From: Myxococcales bacterium
GTDB taxonomy: Bacteria; Myxococcota_A; Bradymonadia; UBA7976; UBA1532
DNA length: 64,000 nucleotides
Assembly: GCA_020633435.1 (NCBI GenBank)
Contig: JACKDP010000001.1
Location: forward strand, 1,550,001-1,614,000
Direction of reading: 5' to 3'
Shown here: positions 33,577-42,077 of the stretch, piece by piece
Position numbering within the stretch: the first letter of the stretch is position 1
Layout of the letters: every line of letters begins with the position of its first letter
Program-made: the position numbers and the translations under genes
Notes under the pieces: generated by a model
The model's database searches: none
What the model was told of the DNA's origin: nothing
Seen by the model: the letters and a program-made list of their open reading frames with translations, nothing else

Positions 33577-34974
33577 TCAGCCCTCCTTCCAGATCGTGGT
33601 GAGGTTGCGACGCAGCGCCGCGGCGTGATCCTCCTTGCAGGGATCCACGAAGCAGCACAGGGCCAGGTCCTCCTCGTCCAGCTCCAGCGCGCCCAGCGCC
33701 TCGGCCCGGTCGAGGTCATCGACCGCGAGCGCCCGCAGCAGGAACGTGGGCAGGATGTCGAGGGGCATGACCTTCTCGAACATGCCGATGGGCACCATGG
33801 CCCGCAGGGAGCCGTGGGTGGTGGTGCTGAAGGGGAAGCCCCGCTTCTTGCCCAGCAGCCCGGCCGTGAAGGCCCGCACCACCGAGAACTTGTCCATGCC
33901 CGGGCGCAGCCAGCCCAGGAACACCCGCTCCCGGCCCTCGCGCAGGGCGGTGACCTGCAGGTGGTAGCGGCCCAGGAAGCCTTCCACCTCGTCGCCGGCC
34001 GTGCGGCCGTGCAGGACGGAGCCCGAGATGACCCGGATCTCGCCGTCGGTCAGCTCGCCCGCCACGAGGGCCGGCAGCTCGGCGCCGAGGCGGGTGCGCA
34101 GGAGGCGCGGCCGCTTCGCGTTGGGGCCCGCCAGGGCGACGACGCGCTCCACCGGCAGGGTGCCCTGGGCGAAGAGGCGCCCGATGGCCACGACGTCCTG
34201 GTAGTCCAGATGCCACACCGTCCGCTCGCGCCCCACCGGGTCGAGCAGGTGGATGTGGGTGCCCACGAGGCCCGCCGGGTGCTTGCCCCGGAACTCCTCG
34301 ACCTGCACCCGCGGCGCGTCGCCCGGATCGATGCTGGCGCCGGCGGCCCGGATGAACCAGACCTTGCCGTCCGTCAGCTTCGCCACCGCGTGGAGGCCCC
34401 GCTTGAGGTCCTCCTCCTGGCCCTTGAGGACGACCGCCGGGTCGCCCGCCAGGGGGTTGGTGTCCATCGCGTTGACGAAGATGGACCGCGGCGTCTCCGT
34501 GGTGGGCGGCACCCGGCCGAACGGCCGCTGGCGCAGCGCCGTCCACAGCCCCGACTCGGCCAGCAGCGCCCGCACCTGGGCCCCGTCGAGGTCCCGGGGG
34601 TGCTTGCCGGTGTGCGTCGAGAACTTCGGGTTCTCCCCGCTCGTCGGCCGACCCGCCTTCTCGCCGTCGCTCAGCTCGATGATCACCGAGCGCAGGGCGC
34701 GACGGTCGCCACGGTGGACGGCCACCACGGTGCCGGCGCCGGGCGCGGTGAACCGCACCCCCTCGCTCTTGCGGTCGTCGAAGAGGAGCTGGCCGCGCGT
34801 GACGGTGTCGCCCACGCTGACGGCCATTCTCGGCTTCATGAAGGGGTAGTCGGCCGCCACCACGGCCACCCGCGAGACGGCCGCGCCCGCGTCGATGGTC
34901 GAGGCCGGTGCCCCCTCGATGGGCAGGTCGAGCCCTCGCCTGATCACGTGAACGCCCATGACCCTCGCTCGCAT
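33577..34974 (-). CDS. nqrA: Na+-translocating NADH:quinone reductase subunit A
   Basis: The protein is 465 aa. The N-terminus HVIRRGLDLPIEGAPAS and the barrel-sandwich region ADYPFMKPRMAVSVGDTVTRGQ are characteristic. The C-terminal CCFVDPCKEDHAAALRRNL is the usual NqrA end. The ATG at 34974 has GGAAGG close upstream; the ATG at 34959 (MGVHVIRRGLD) would give a more family-like N-terminus and is a real alternative. First gene of the nqrABCDEF-apbE operon, whose product couples NADH oxidation to Na+ export. Confidence 0.96.
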   Translation of the reverse strand: MRARVMGVHVIRRGLDLPIEGAPASTIDAGAAVSRVAVVAADYPFMKPRMAVSVGDTVTRGQLLFDDRKSEGVRFTAPGAGTVVAVHRGDRRALRSVIIELSDGEKAGRPTSGENPKFSTHTGKHPRDLDGAQVRALLAESGLWTALRQRPFGRVPPTTETPRSIFVNAMDTNPLAGDPAVVLKGQEEDLKRGLHAVAKLTDGKVWFIRAAGASIDPGDAPRVQVEEFRGKHPAGLVGTHIHLLDPVGRERTVWHLDYQDVVAIGRLFAQGTLPVERVVALAGPNAKRPRLLRTRLGAELPALVAGELTDGEIRVISGSVLHGRTAGDEVEGFLGRYHLQVTALREGRERVFLGWLRPGMDKFSVVRAFTAGLLGKKRGFPFSTTTHGSLRAMVPIGMFEKVMPLDILPTFLLRALAVDDLDRAEALGALELDEEDLALCCFVDPCKEDHAAALRRNLTTIWKEG

Positions 34975-34995
34975 CGCCTTCCGATTCAGGGGGGG

Positions 34996-35024
34996 GATAA
35001 AGCGTTTTTTGGCCCGAAACGCAA
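34996..35024 (-). promoter_or_regulatory. Candidate promoter of the nqr operon
   Basis: On the minus strand, TTGCGT (35024-35019) and TTTATC (35001-34996) are separated by exactly 17 nt, and the second hexamer lies 21 nt before the ATG at 34974. It is one of very few AT-rich patches in the neighbourhood. GCGTTT/AAACGC arms inside it also form a 6-bp inverted repeat, so an operator role is possible. Confidence 0.4.
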
Positions 35025-35081
35025 GTCCCCTCCCCGGCTGACGAGGCCGGCGTCCGCATCCATCTGAATCGCAAGGTGAAT

Positions 35082-35100
35082 CCCGGCGGGGCCCGCCGGG
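35082..35100. terminator. GC hairpin between nqr and the upstream-facing gene end
   Basis: CCCGGCGGG and CCCGCCGGG form a perfect 9-bp inverted repeat with a 1-nt centre, 7 nt beyond the stop of the minus-strand gene ending at 35107. It has no T-tract, so it is a weak, perhaps Rho-assisted, terminator at best. Confidence 0.3.
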
Positions 35101-35106
35101 CCGGGA

Positions 35107-37338
35107 TCAGCCGCCCGCGGCCAGAGCCCCCCGGATCAGGGCCGCGACGGCGTGCTGCGTGAAGTCGATCCGGACCTCCTGCTCCACGAGGGACCGCCGG
35201 ATGCCCCCCCGCGCGGCCGCCGGATCGGGCATCAGCCAGGCGTTCTCCGCCCGCACCTGCTCCCGCGACAGCGCGTCCAGCGAGAGGGCCATCTGCCGCT
35301 CCAGGCGGGGATCCTCACGGCCGTGGTGCTTCGAGAGCTCCCACGTCGAGACGATGGCCTCGGTGAAGCCCGCCGCCGCCGGGGCCTGGGGGATGAGCAG
35401 GGCGCTGAACCCGTAGTGCCCCTCGAAGTCGACGTTGTCCCAGTGGCCGGGGTGGTACTGCATCCGCTCGATGAAGCGGGCGTAGCCCTGGCAGAAGTCG
35501 AGGTACTGCGGCGACTTGAGCCGGGGCCAGGCCTCCTCGGCCGCGATGCACGTCCAGTGATCGGCTCCGTAGATGAACCGCCCCAGGAAGTAGCCCTCGT
35601 ACTTGGGCCCCGTCAGGAAGTCGAGGGCCCGCCGGGCGGCCTCGAGCCACTGGTCGTCGCCCAGCACCTCATGGGCCATCACGAGGGCCAGCGCCGCCTC
35701 CTCCGAGTAGAACATCTTGCGTTCCGCGGGGATGGGCGCGTTCTGCCGCACATCGAAGACGTGGTGGAAGTCGCCATCGGGCCGCTGCAGGCCGATGACG
35801 AAGGCCCCCAGGCGCCGCAGCGTGGGGGCGTAGCGCGCGTCGCCGGTGCGCCGCTGGTACTCCAGCATCCCCACCATGGTCAGGGCCGCCGAGCCCAGGT
35901 CGGCCTTCCCGCCCAGGACCACGCACGTCCGCTCGGGCCCGCCGCAGCTCGCCGGCATCCGCCCGTTCAGCCAGGCGATGGCCCGCTCGGCGCCGTCCTT
36001 GAAGCGCGCCTCGCCCGTCGCCCCGTGCAGCAGGGCCAGCGCGTACACCGTCCCGGCGTGGCGCGGCAGGCTGTAGGTGTTGGGGTTCCAGCCGGGGTGC
36101 CCGTCCGTCAGCGGGTAGTACTGATAGTGGAAGCGGCCGTCCTCCATGATCTGGCGCAGGATGAAGTCGCCCCCCTCCACGGCGGCGGTGCGCCAGGCGG
36201 CCTTGCCCTCCCCCGGCGCCGGCGTGTTGCCGCGCCAGGTGGGCAGGCCCTGCCCCTCCCACTCCACGAAGCCCTCCGTCCGCACGCGCTCCAGGCCCGC
36301 GTGCCGCAGACCCAGCCGGTTGAGGACGGAGCCCGCGTCCAGGCCGAAGCGCATCTCCTGGATGCCCGGCACCAGCGGCGCCACCCCGAACGCCTGCCGC
36401 TTGAGCAGGTCGTCGGGCAGCAGCAGCCGCTCCGTCTCCCCGTCGTGGCGGCGCAGGCCCTCGACCCCCGGGTTCACGGACAGCGCGACCAGCAGCGGGT
36501 GATCCGTCGGCACAGGCACGATGCCGGTGACCCGATCGACCTTGAGCCGGCCGTCCAGGACCCGCCGGCCGTGGTTCTTGGGGTGGCCGGCCAGGGCGTC
36601 CGCGGCCTGGGCGATGGCGGCCGCGAGGTCGGGGCCATCCCCCTGGACGCGCGCCGCCGGTTCGCCGCCGCGATACAGCGTGACCCAGACGGGGCCGGCC
36701 CCCACCGGCACCCCCGCGAGCGTGGGCATGGGTGGCCGGGGCTCCCCCTTCAGCGCCGCCCGCAGGTGGGCGATGGCCTCGGCGCGGCCCGCCGCGGAGA
36801 CCGGCTCCACGTCGGGCATCGCGTAGCGCAGGTGCACCACCAGGGCCAGGGCGAAGGGCACCACGAGCAGCCCGAGCGCCGTCCGGATGATCCCCCGCCC
36901 GCCGCCCAGATCGCGCCGCACGGCCTCCCGGAGCAGCGCCCGCAGCAGCAGCCCGGGCACCAGCCCCAGGACCTGCAGCGCCAGGCTCGTGAAGATGAGG
37001 GCGCCGACGCTGGCCCCGAGCCCGAAATCTCCATAGATCCCATGCAGATAAGCCCACGACGCCAGCAGCCCCGAGGCCACGATCACCAGCGCCACCAGGC
37101 CCAGCAGGCCCGCGATGATCCCCAGCCGCCAGCCCCAGCGCTTGCGCAGGAAGAGCCCCACGCCCGCCGCCAGGTGCAGGCCCGCGTAGGCCACCAGCGC
37201 CAGGTTGATCCACACGGTCTTCCACGGCAGGAAGCCCAGCACGGCGGCGGCCAGCAGCCCCCCGTGCACCCCCTCGGCGACGCCCCAGAACCGCAGCGTG
37301 CGGCGCGTCTCCGCCGACCAGTCATCCGGCTTGCTCAT
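35107..37338 (-). CDS. Membrane protein with C-terminal alpha/alpha-toroid-like (six-hairpin) region
   Basis: The protein is 743 aa from the ATG at 37338 (MSKPDDWSAETRRTLRF); the longer open frame upstream is only a shadow of the next gene. Five to six membrane helices occupy residues about 20-185. The soluble part begins with a small alpha/beta region (VWVTLYRGGEPAARV), followed by a large helical region with motifs typical of alpha/alpha-toroid glycosidase-like proteins: GDFILRQIMEDGRFHYQYYP, YSLPRHAGTVYALALLHG, LQRPDGDFHHVFD, KMFYSEEAALALVMAHE. The arrangement suggests a membrane-anchored enzyme acting on envelope polysaccharide or lipid, but no catalytic residues can be named with certainty. 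Confidence 0.75.
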   Translation of the reverse strand: MSKPDDWSAETRRTLRFWGVAEGVHGGLLAAAVLGFLPWKTVWINLALVAYAGLHLAAGVGLFLRKRWGWRLGIIAGLLGLVALVIVASGLLASWAYLHGIYGDFGLGASVGALIFTSLALQVLGLVPGLLLRALLREAVRRDLGGGRGIIRTALGLLVVPFALALVVHLRYAMPDVEPVSAAGRAEAIAHLRAALKGEPRPPMPTLAGVPVGAGPVWVTLYRGGEPAARVQGDGPDLAAAIAQAADALAGHPKNHGRRVLDGRLKVDRVTGIVPVPTDHPLLVALSVNPGVEGLRRHDGETERLLLPDDLLKRQAFGVAPLVPGIQEMRFGLDAGSVLNRLGLRHAGLERVRTEGFVEWEGQGLPTWRGNTPAPGEGKAAWRTAAVEGGDFILRQIMEDGRFHYQYYPLTDGHPGWNPNTYSLPRHAGTVYALALLHGATGEARFKDGAERAIAWLNGRMPASCGGPERTCVVLGGKADLGSAALTMVGMLEYQRRTGDARYAPTLRRLGAFVIGLQRPDGDFHHVFDVRQNAPIPAERKMFYSEEAALALVMAHEVLGDDQWLEAARRALDFLTGPKYEGYFLGRFIYGADHWTCIAAEEAWPRLKSPQYLDFCQGYARFIERMQYHPGHWDNVDFEGHYGFSALLIPQAPAAAGFTEAIVSTWELSKHHGREDPRLERQMALSLDALSREQVRAENAWLMPDPAAARGGIRRSLVEQEVRIDFTQHAVAALIRGALAAGG

Positions 37339-37391
37339 GCCCGCAGTCAACGCGAAGGCGCGCCCCCGCACAAGGGGCCGGCGACGCCCGG

Positions 37392-38963
37392 CTACCGCAG
37401 GAAGATGACCTCCATCGACCCGCCCTGCTCCCGCTCCAGGTGGTCCCAGGCAGTGACGCGCGCCGGATCGGGGGCGCCCGCCAGGCGGAATCCCGGCCAG
37501 TCGATGCGCCGCACGACGGCCGCGAAGGCGCTGCAGAAGCTCGCATCGAAGAGCCAGATGAGCTCCTCGCCCACGACGGCCTGGACGGCCTCCAGCGCGC
37601 CGGCGTCGGCCCCGCACGCGGCGCGAGGGCTGCCGGGCCAGCGGCCGTCGGCGTTGCGGATGTCGGCCACGCTGGCCACGAGGGGGCTGTTGCGCGGCGG
37701 GGCCCGGTCGTCCATCGCCCACGCCGTCCACAGGTCGCCGGCCGCGGTGCGCTGCCCCTGGACGGGCGCTGACTGCACGTCGAGGACCTCGTAGCGCTCG
37801 CCGCGGGTGAGCGTCAGCGACCCCGCCGTCTCGGCCGGATCGAAGCGCCGCCGGAACCAGACCGGCAGCCCGATGGCCGTCTCGGCGGGCAGCAGCGTGG
37901 CGCCCACCTGGCGGGCCGGCACCGGCGCGTCCCACCGATCGGCGGCGGGCCGGTAGATCCACAGCAGATCGCCCGAGAAGGCCCAGATCTCGTCCTCGGC
38001 GAAGGTGAAGGCCGCGGCCGCATCCACCACCCCGCCCAGGCCCAGCGGGCCCCCGTTGTTCAGGCCGGGCGGCGTCGTCCAGCGGCCGTCGAACCCGAGC
38101 AGGTAGCCGCGGCAGGCCCCCTCGTCCACCTGGCCGTCGCAGTCCTCGTCCTGGCCGTCGCAGCGCTCGACCGGGGCGGCCCCGCAGCCGCCGCAGGGGT
38201 TGCGCACGCCCTCGTCGACGGCGCCGTCGCAGTCTTCATCCTCCGCGCCATCGCAGACCTCGGCCCGCGGCGCGGACGGCTCGGCCGTGCAGCGCAGCCG
38301 GCCCGCCAGGCAGAGGACGGGGGCCACCGCGGTGCAGGCGCCGACGCCCGCCTGGCAGTCGCGCGGCGACGGGATGCCCTCGTCCACGCTGCCGTCGCAG
38401 TCCTCATCGGCGCCGTCGCAGGTCTCCTCCCGCGGCCCCACCCCCGAGCACGCCGACCAGCCGCGCGCCGCGTCGCACAGCTGCTCCCCCTCGGTGCAGG
38501 TGCCGATGAAGGCGCCGCAGGGCCGCCGGTCCCCGGGCTGGCAGCACGCCGGCGCCCCCTCGTCCGCCTGGCCGTCGCAGTCCTCGTCGCGGCCGTCGCA
38601 GGTCTCGAGGGCCCCGGGGTGGACGCGGGCGTCGCCCTCCAGGCAGTCCGGCCCGGCGGCGCAGCCGATGCCGTACCCGTCGCCGTCGTCGTCGCGGCAG
38701 TGCACCTCGGCGTCGCGGCCGGCGTCGATCGCCGCGTCGGCGGTGGCGTCCGCGGCCGCCGCGTCCCCCGCCGCCGCATCCCGCGGCACGACGCGCGCGT
38801 CCGCGGCCGCCGCGTCCTCACGGCCCGGGCCCACCCGCGCGTCCTTCGAGCCGCCCAGCACGACCACCTCGTCGGGGTCCGCCCGCCCGGCCAGGCCGCG
38901 CGCCACATCGGCCCCGTCCGCGCAGCCCAGCACCGCCACCAGCCCCGCCAGCCACCCGCGCAT
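37392..38963 (-). CDS. MopE-motif lipoprotein
   Basis: The protein is 523 aa from the ATG at 38963, which has GGAGG upstream and gives a lipobox signal (MRGWLAGLVAVLGC). An Asp/Ala-rich linker (about 45-100) precedes at least five CDGxDEDCDGxVDEG motifs (Pfam-type MopE metal-binding motif), for example CDGRDEDCDGQADEG and CDGADEDCDGSVDEG, interleaved with GACTAVAPVLC-type Cys segments. The C-terminal 230 residues are a globular beta-rich domain (FDGRWTTPPGLNNGGP to EVIFLR) not recognised. In methanotroph MopE this motif type is associated with copper binding; here metal binding is inferred only. Probably a surface lipoprotein. Confidence 0.88.
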   Translation of the reverse strand: MRGWLAGLVAVLGCADGADVARGLAGRADPDEVVVLGGSKDARVGPGREDAAAADARVVPRDAAAGDAAAADATADAAIDAGRDAEVHCRDDDGDGYGIGCAAGPDCLEGDARVHPGALETCDGRDEDCDGQADEGAPACCQPGDRRPCGAFIGTCTEGEQLCDAARGWSACSGVGPREETCDGADEDCDGSVDEGIPSPRDCQAGVGACTAVAPVLCLAGRLRCTAEPSAPRAEVCDGAEDEDCDGAVDEGVRNPCGGCGAAPVERCDGQDEDCDGQVDEGACRGYLLGFDGRWTTPPGLNNGGPLGLGGVVDAAAAFTFAEDEIWAFSGDLLWIYRPAADRWDAPVPARQVGATLLPAETAIGLPVWFRRRFDPAETAGSLTLTRGERYEVLDVQSAPVQGQRTAAGDLWTAWAMDDRAPPRNSPLVASVADIRNADGRWPGSPRAACGADAGALEAVQAVVGEELIWLFDASFCSAFAAVVRRIDWPGFRLAGAPDPARVTAWDHLEREQGGSMEVIFLR

Positions 38964-39085
38964 CGACACCTCCGGGCCCCAGCCTGACAGGACACCCCGG
39001 CGCGAGACAACGCCGACGACATGGGCTAGGGTCACGCCCCAGCAACCGCGGCGCCCGCGCCCGCCCCCTGCCCTGGAGCCTTGCC

Positions 39086-40231
39086 ATGGTCGACTTCACC
39101 CTCACCACCGAGCAGCAGCAACTTCGCGAGATGGCTCATGATTTCGCGAAGAACGTCGTCCGGCCGGTGGCCGCCGAGCACGACCGCACGGGCGAGTTCC
39201 CCATGGCGGTGTTCAAGGAGGCCTGGAACCGCGGGCTCGTGAACACCCACATCCCCGAGGGCTACGGCGGCCTCGGCCTCGGCTGCTTCGATGGCGCCCT
39301 CATCGGCGAGGAGAACGCCTGGGGCTGCACCGGCATCTCGACCATGATCGAGGCCAACACCCTCGCGCAGGCCCCGGTCATCGTCGGCGGCAACGAGGCC
39401 CAGAAGCAGAAGTACCTGGGCCGCATGATGGACGCCCCGCTCCTCTGCGCCTACGGCGTCACCGAGCCCAACGCCGGCAGCGACGTCGCCAGCCTGCGCA
39501 CCCGCGCCGAGCGCAAGGGCGACGTCTACGTCATCAACGGCGAGAAGATGTGGATCACCAACGCTGGCAAGGCGGACTGGTTCTTCGTCCTCGCGAAGAC
39601 GGATCCCGACAAGGGCCACCACGGCATGACGGGCTTCATCGTCGACGCGAACACCCCGGGCCTGACCGTGGGCCGCAAGGAGTGGAACATGGGCCAGCGG
39701 GCGTCCGACACCCGCGGCATCAAGTTCGAGGACGTCGAGGTCCCCGTCGAGAACCGCCTGGGTGAAGAGGGCGAGGGCTGGTTCCTGGCCATGCGGGCCT
39801 TCGACCACACCCGGCCCCTCGTCGCCTCCAGCGCGGTCGGCCTCGCCCGCGCCGCCTACGAGCACGCGCTGGAGTACGCCGGCGTCCGCAAGACGTTCGG
39901 CAAGCCCATCGCCGCCCACCAGGCCGTCGCCTTCATGATCGCCGACATGGCTCGCGACATCGAGGCCGCCCGCCTGCTCGTCTGGAAGGCCGCCTGGACC
40001 ATCGACCAGGGCCGCCGCAACACCCTCTACGCCAGCATGGCCAAGTGCTTCGCCGCCGACATGGCCCACCGCGTCGCCAGCGACGCCGTGCAGGTCTTCG
40101 GCGGCAACGGCTTCAACACCGAGTACCCGGTCGAGAAGCTGCTGCGCGACTCCAAGATCTTCCAGATCTACGAGGGCACCAGCCAGATCCAGCGCATGAT
40201 CATCGCCCGGGAGATCTTCAGCCGGAAGTAG
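39086..40231 (+). CDS. Acyl-CoA dehydrogenase (short/medium-chain type)
   Basis: The protein is 381 aa, family length, ATG with GGAG upstream. FAD/substrate signatures are complete: CAYGVTEPNAGSDVA, GEKMWITNAGKADWF, RKTFGKPIAAHQAVAFMIADM and QVFGGNGFNTEYPVEKLLRD. The catalytic base is E363 in YEGTSQIQRMII, the MCAD position. It oxidises an acyl-CoA to the trans-2-enoyl-CoA, passing electrons to ETF. No beta-oxidation partner genes are adjacent. The last 77 bp of the gene recur at 41991-42067. Confidence 0.96.
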   Translation: MVDFTLTTEQQQLREMAHDFAKNVVRPVAAEHDRTGEFPMAVFKEAWNRGLVNTHIPEGYGGLGLGCFDGALIGEENAWGCTGISTMIEANTLAQAPVIVGGNEAQKQKYLGRMMDAPLLCAYGVTEPNAGSDVASLRTRAERKGDVYVINGEKMWITNAGKADWFFVLAKTDPDKGHHGMTGFIVDANTPGLTVGRKEWNMGQRASDTRGIKFEDVEVPVENRLGEEGEGWFLAMRAFDHTRPLVASSAVGLARAAYEHALEYAGVRKTFGKPIAAHQAVAFMIADMARDIEAARLLVWKAAWTIDQGRRNTLYASMAKCFAADMAHRVASDAVQVFGGNGFNTEYPVEKLLRDSKIFQIYEGTSQIQRMIIAREIFSRK

Positions 40232-40234
40232 GGG
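40155..40234 (+). repeat. 80-bp direct repeat, copy 1 (3' end of the acyl-CoA dehydrogenase gene)
   Basis: The repeat starts at AGATCTTCCAGATC, covers the codons for the catalytic motif and ends 3 nt past the TAG. Copy 2 lies at 41991-42070 with 4 mismatches over 80 bp. The two copies bracket the rnd gene and IS debris. Confidence 0.9.
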
Positions 40235-40247
40235 CAGGTACCCAAGG

Positions 40248-40259
40248 CGGTACCCGAGT
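40248..40259 (+). repeat. 12-bp direct repeat CGGTACCCGAGT, left copy
   Basis: An identical 12-mer is present at 41876-41887. Each copy also has a second GGTACCCA nearby (40238 and about 41905). Together they lie just inside the two 80-bp repeats and look like the junctions of an inserted or rearranged segment. Confidence 0.6.
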
Positions 40260-40356
40260 TCGACGCCGGCTCAGCTCGCCCCGTCGTCCGACTCGTGCAG
40301 CGCCCCGGTCCACTGGACATCTGACCCAACCAACTGACCGGAGTCCGACCGGCCCG

Positions 40357-41523
40357 CTACCCGGGCGCCGCTGGCGGCGTCAGATCGACCCGCACCACCC
40401 GCCCGCCCTGGGCGGTCAACGCCAACTGCCCCGCACGCAGCGCCAGCGCTTCGGCGCCGAAGATGTCCCGCCGCCACCCGGAGAGGCAGGGAATGTCGGG
40501 TGAGTCGAGCACGGCGAGCTGGTCGAGGTCCTCGCGGCTGGCTACCATCCGCGCCGCCACCCCGTGGGTCTCGCAGCAGAGCTTCAGGAGTACCTGAAAC
40601 AGGGAAACGAGCGAATCCTGGCCCGCCAAGGGCGTGCGACGCTCAGCCAGATCAGGCCAGGCATCTTCGGGAAGAGCGCGGGCACGCCGGACGAGAGCGA
40701 GAAGGGTCCTGCCATCCGGACCGAAGGCGACTGCGGGCTTGAGGGCGCGCACCCGTGCCAGCCGCGCGGTGTCCTCCGGCATGTGCTGGGCAATCTCGAC
40801 CAGGGCGGCGTCGGGGAGCACCCACCGGCTGGGAAGGTTGCGCTGCATGGCGGTTTGCTCACGCCAAGACGCGAGTTCGCGGAGGACGCAAAGCGTCTGG
40901 CGGGAGGCTCTGCGCAGGTGGATGCTCTTGTACGCTTCGCCAGGAACGACGCGATAGCGCTGCTCGTCCTGGAGCGCTGCCATGTCTTTGGCGATCCAAT
41001 CGGTCCGACCACGCGAGTTGAGCTCGTCGGCCAGCAGCTCATAGATGCGGCCCAGGTGAGTCACATCCCCCACGGCATAGGCGACCTGCCGTTCGGTCAG
41101 GGGCCGCAGGGACCAGTCGGTGGCTTGGGAGGCCTTGTCGAGGTCGACTCCCATCAGCTTCTCGACGAGCGTGCCGTACCCAGCCTGGTCGCCCAGGTTG
41201 CAGGCAGCAGCAGCGACCTGGGTATCGAAGACCGGCGAGGGCACCTGGCCGAACTCCTTGTACAAGATCTCCAGATCGCTCTTGGCTGCGTGGAACACCT
41301 TGAGGATGGATGAATCGAGGAGCAGTGCACGCAGAGGTGTGAGATCGAGGCCCTCGGCCAGGGGATCGATCGCGGCTGCGTGTGCACCGTGGGCCACCTG
41401 AATGAGACACAGTTGCGGAAAATAGGTGCGCTCCCGCACGAACTCGGTGTCCACCGCAATGTAGGGTACGCCTTTCAGCGCGGCACAGAACTGGGCAAGG
41501 GGAGCGGAGCGGGTGATCAGCAT
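40357..41523 (-). CDS. rnd: Ribonuclease D
   Basis: The protein is 388 aa, RNase D length, ATG at 41523 with GAGG upstream. The DEDDy exonuclease residues are visible: D25 and E27 (AVDTEFVRERTYFPQLCLIQ), D83 (FHAAKSDLEILY), and Y149/D153 (VAYAVGDVTHLG). An HRDC-like helical region follows (about 205-290). RNase D trims the 3' ends of tRNAs and other small RNAs. The base composition is visibly less GC-rich than the neighbours and codon use is more mixed, and the gene sits between repeat copies and IS remnants, so it was probably acquired horizontally. Confidence 0.95.
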   Translation of the reverse strand: MLITRSAPLAQFCAALKGVPYIAVDTEFVRERTYFPQLCLIQVAHGAHAAAIDPLAEGLDLTPLRALLLDSSILKVFHAAKSDLEILYKEFGQVPSPVFDTQVAAAACNLGDQAGYGTLVEKLMGVDLDKASQATDWSLRPLTERQVAYAVGDVTHLGRIYELLADELNSRGRTDWIAKDMAALQDEQRYRVVPGEAYKSIHLRRASRQTLCVLRELASWREQTAMQRNLPSRWVLPDAALVEIAQHMPEDTARLARVRALKPAVAFGPDGRTLLALVRRARALPEDAWPDLAERRTPLAGQDSLVSLFQVLLKLCCETHGVAARMVASREDLDQLAVLDSPDIPCLSGWRRDIFGAEALALRAGQLALTAQGGRVVRVDLTPPAAPG

Positions 41524-41688
41524 GGTGTACCTCGGTCATCGGTTCCTCACGGGCAATCGCCTCGTGGGGCCTGGCGTCTTGAACCCTGAGCAGCACGACC
41601 ACAGGGCTCGTGCGCACCCTGATGAACGCTGGTGTCGACCCAGGGCGGACACCGTGAGCCTGGTTTGCCCCGGTCTTGTCGACAATTC

Positions 41689-41751
41689 GAACCGCCCCGG
41701 CGTTCCCGGAGACCCTGAACTGAACCGCCCCGGCCTTCCCGAAGACCCTGA
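41689..41751 (+). repeat. Two 30-bp direct repeat units resembling IS3-family ends
   Basis: Units 41689-41718 and 41722-41751 (GAACCGCCCCGG..TTCCCG.AGACCCTGA) differ at 2 of 30 positions and are separated by 3 bp. The sequence resembles terminal inverted repeats of IS3-family elements and sits just upstream of an orfA remnant. Two adjacent ends suggest nested or successive insertions. Confidence 0.6.
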
Positions 41752-41769
41752 TGGTTGAGGGATGGGGAC

Positions 41770-41887
41770 ATGGGAGGAACGAAGCACTCACCTGAGGTCA
41801 AGGAGCGCGCCGTCCGGCTCGTCCACGAGGCGACGGCCACGAAGATCGGCAGCAACGCCGAGACGCTGCGCGGCTCGGTACCCGAGT
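41770..41887 (+). mobile_element. IS3-family transposase orfA remnant
   Basis: From the ATG at 41770 the frame reads MGGTKHSPEVKERAVRLVHE, the typical start of IS3-group OrfA, then jumps to KIGSNAETLRGSV, the second half of the same helix-turn-helix (normally KIGCNAETLRRWV). The intervening 20-odd codons are deleted, and transposase homology ends at about 41875. No orfB is present. A decayed, non-functional insertion sequence fragment. Confidence 0.75.
41876..41887 (+). repeat. 12-bp direct repeat CGGTACCCGAGT, right copy
   Basis: Identical to 40248-40259. It falls at the point where the orfA similarity ends. Confidence 0.6.
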
Positions 41888-41990
41888 CGGCACCCAGGTT
41901 CTGCGGTACCCAACCGGATCCAACCAGACGTATTCCGGCCGAAGATGGCCGGAAAGGTTGTGGAAGTGCCGAATGCCCATCCCGGTGGGC

Positions 41991-42070
41991 AGATCTTCCA
42001 GATCGACGAGGGCACCAGCCAGATCCAGCGCATGATCATCGCGCGCGAGATCTTCAGCCCGAAGTAGGGG
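41991..42070 (+). pseudogene. Acyl-CoA dehydrogenase 3'-end fragment (80-bp repeat copy 2)
   Basis: The fragment encodes DEGTSQIQRMIIAREIFSPK and a stop, nearly identical to the end of the dehydrogenase at 39086-40231 (YEGTSQIQRMIIAREIFSRK). Four substitutions over 80 bp change Tyr to Asp and Arg to Pro. Upstream of 41991 the similarity ends abruptly. It is either the stump of a second, deleted dehydrogenase gene or a duplication made when the rnd/IS segment entered. Confidence 0.8.
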
Positions 42071-42077
42071 GCGCCGC

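Noticed and set aside
34991..35024. GCGTTT/AAACGC hairpin as an nqr terminator
   Set aside because: It lies upstream of nqrA, not downstream of a gene reading into it; a promoter/operator reading fits better.
37339..37962. N-terminal extension of the toroid-region membrane protein
   Set aside because: The extra 208 codons are Arg/Ala/Gly-rich and lie over the MopE-motif gene in another frame; the natural start is the ATG at 37338.
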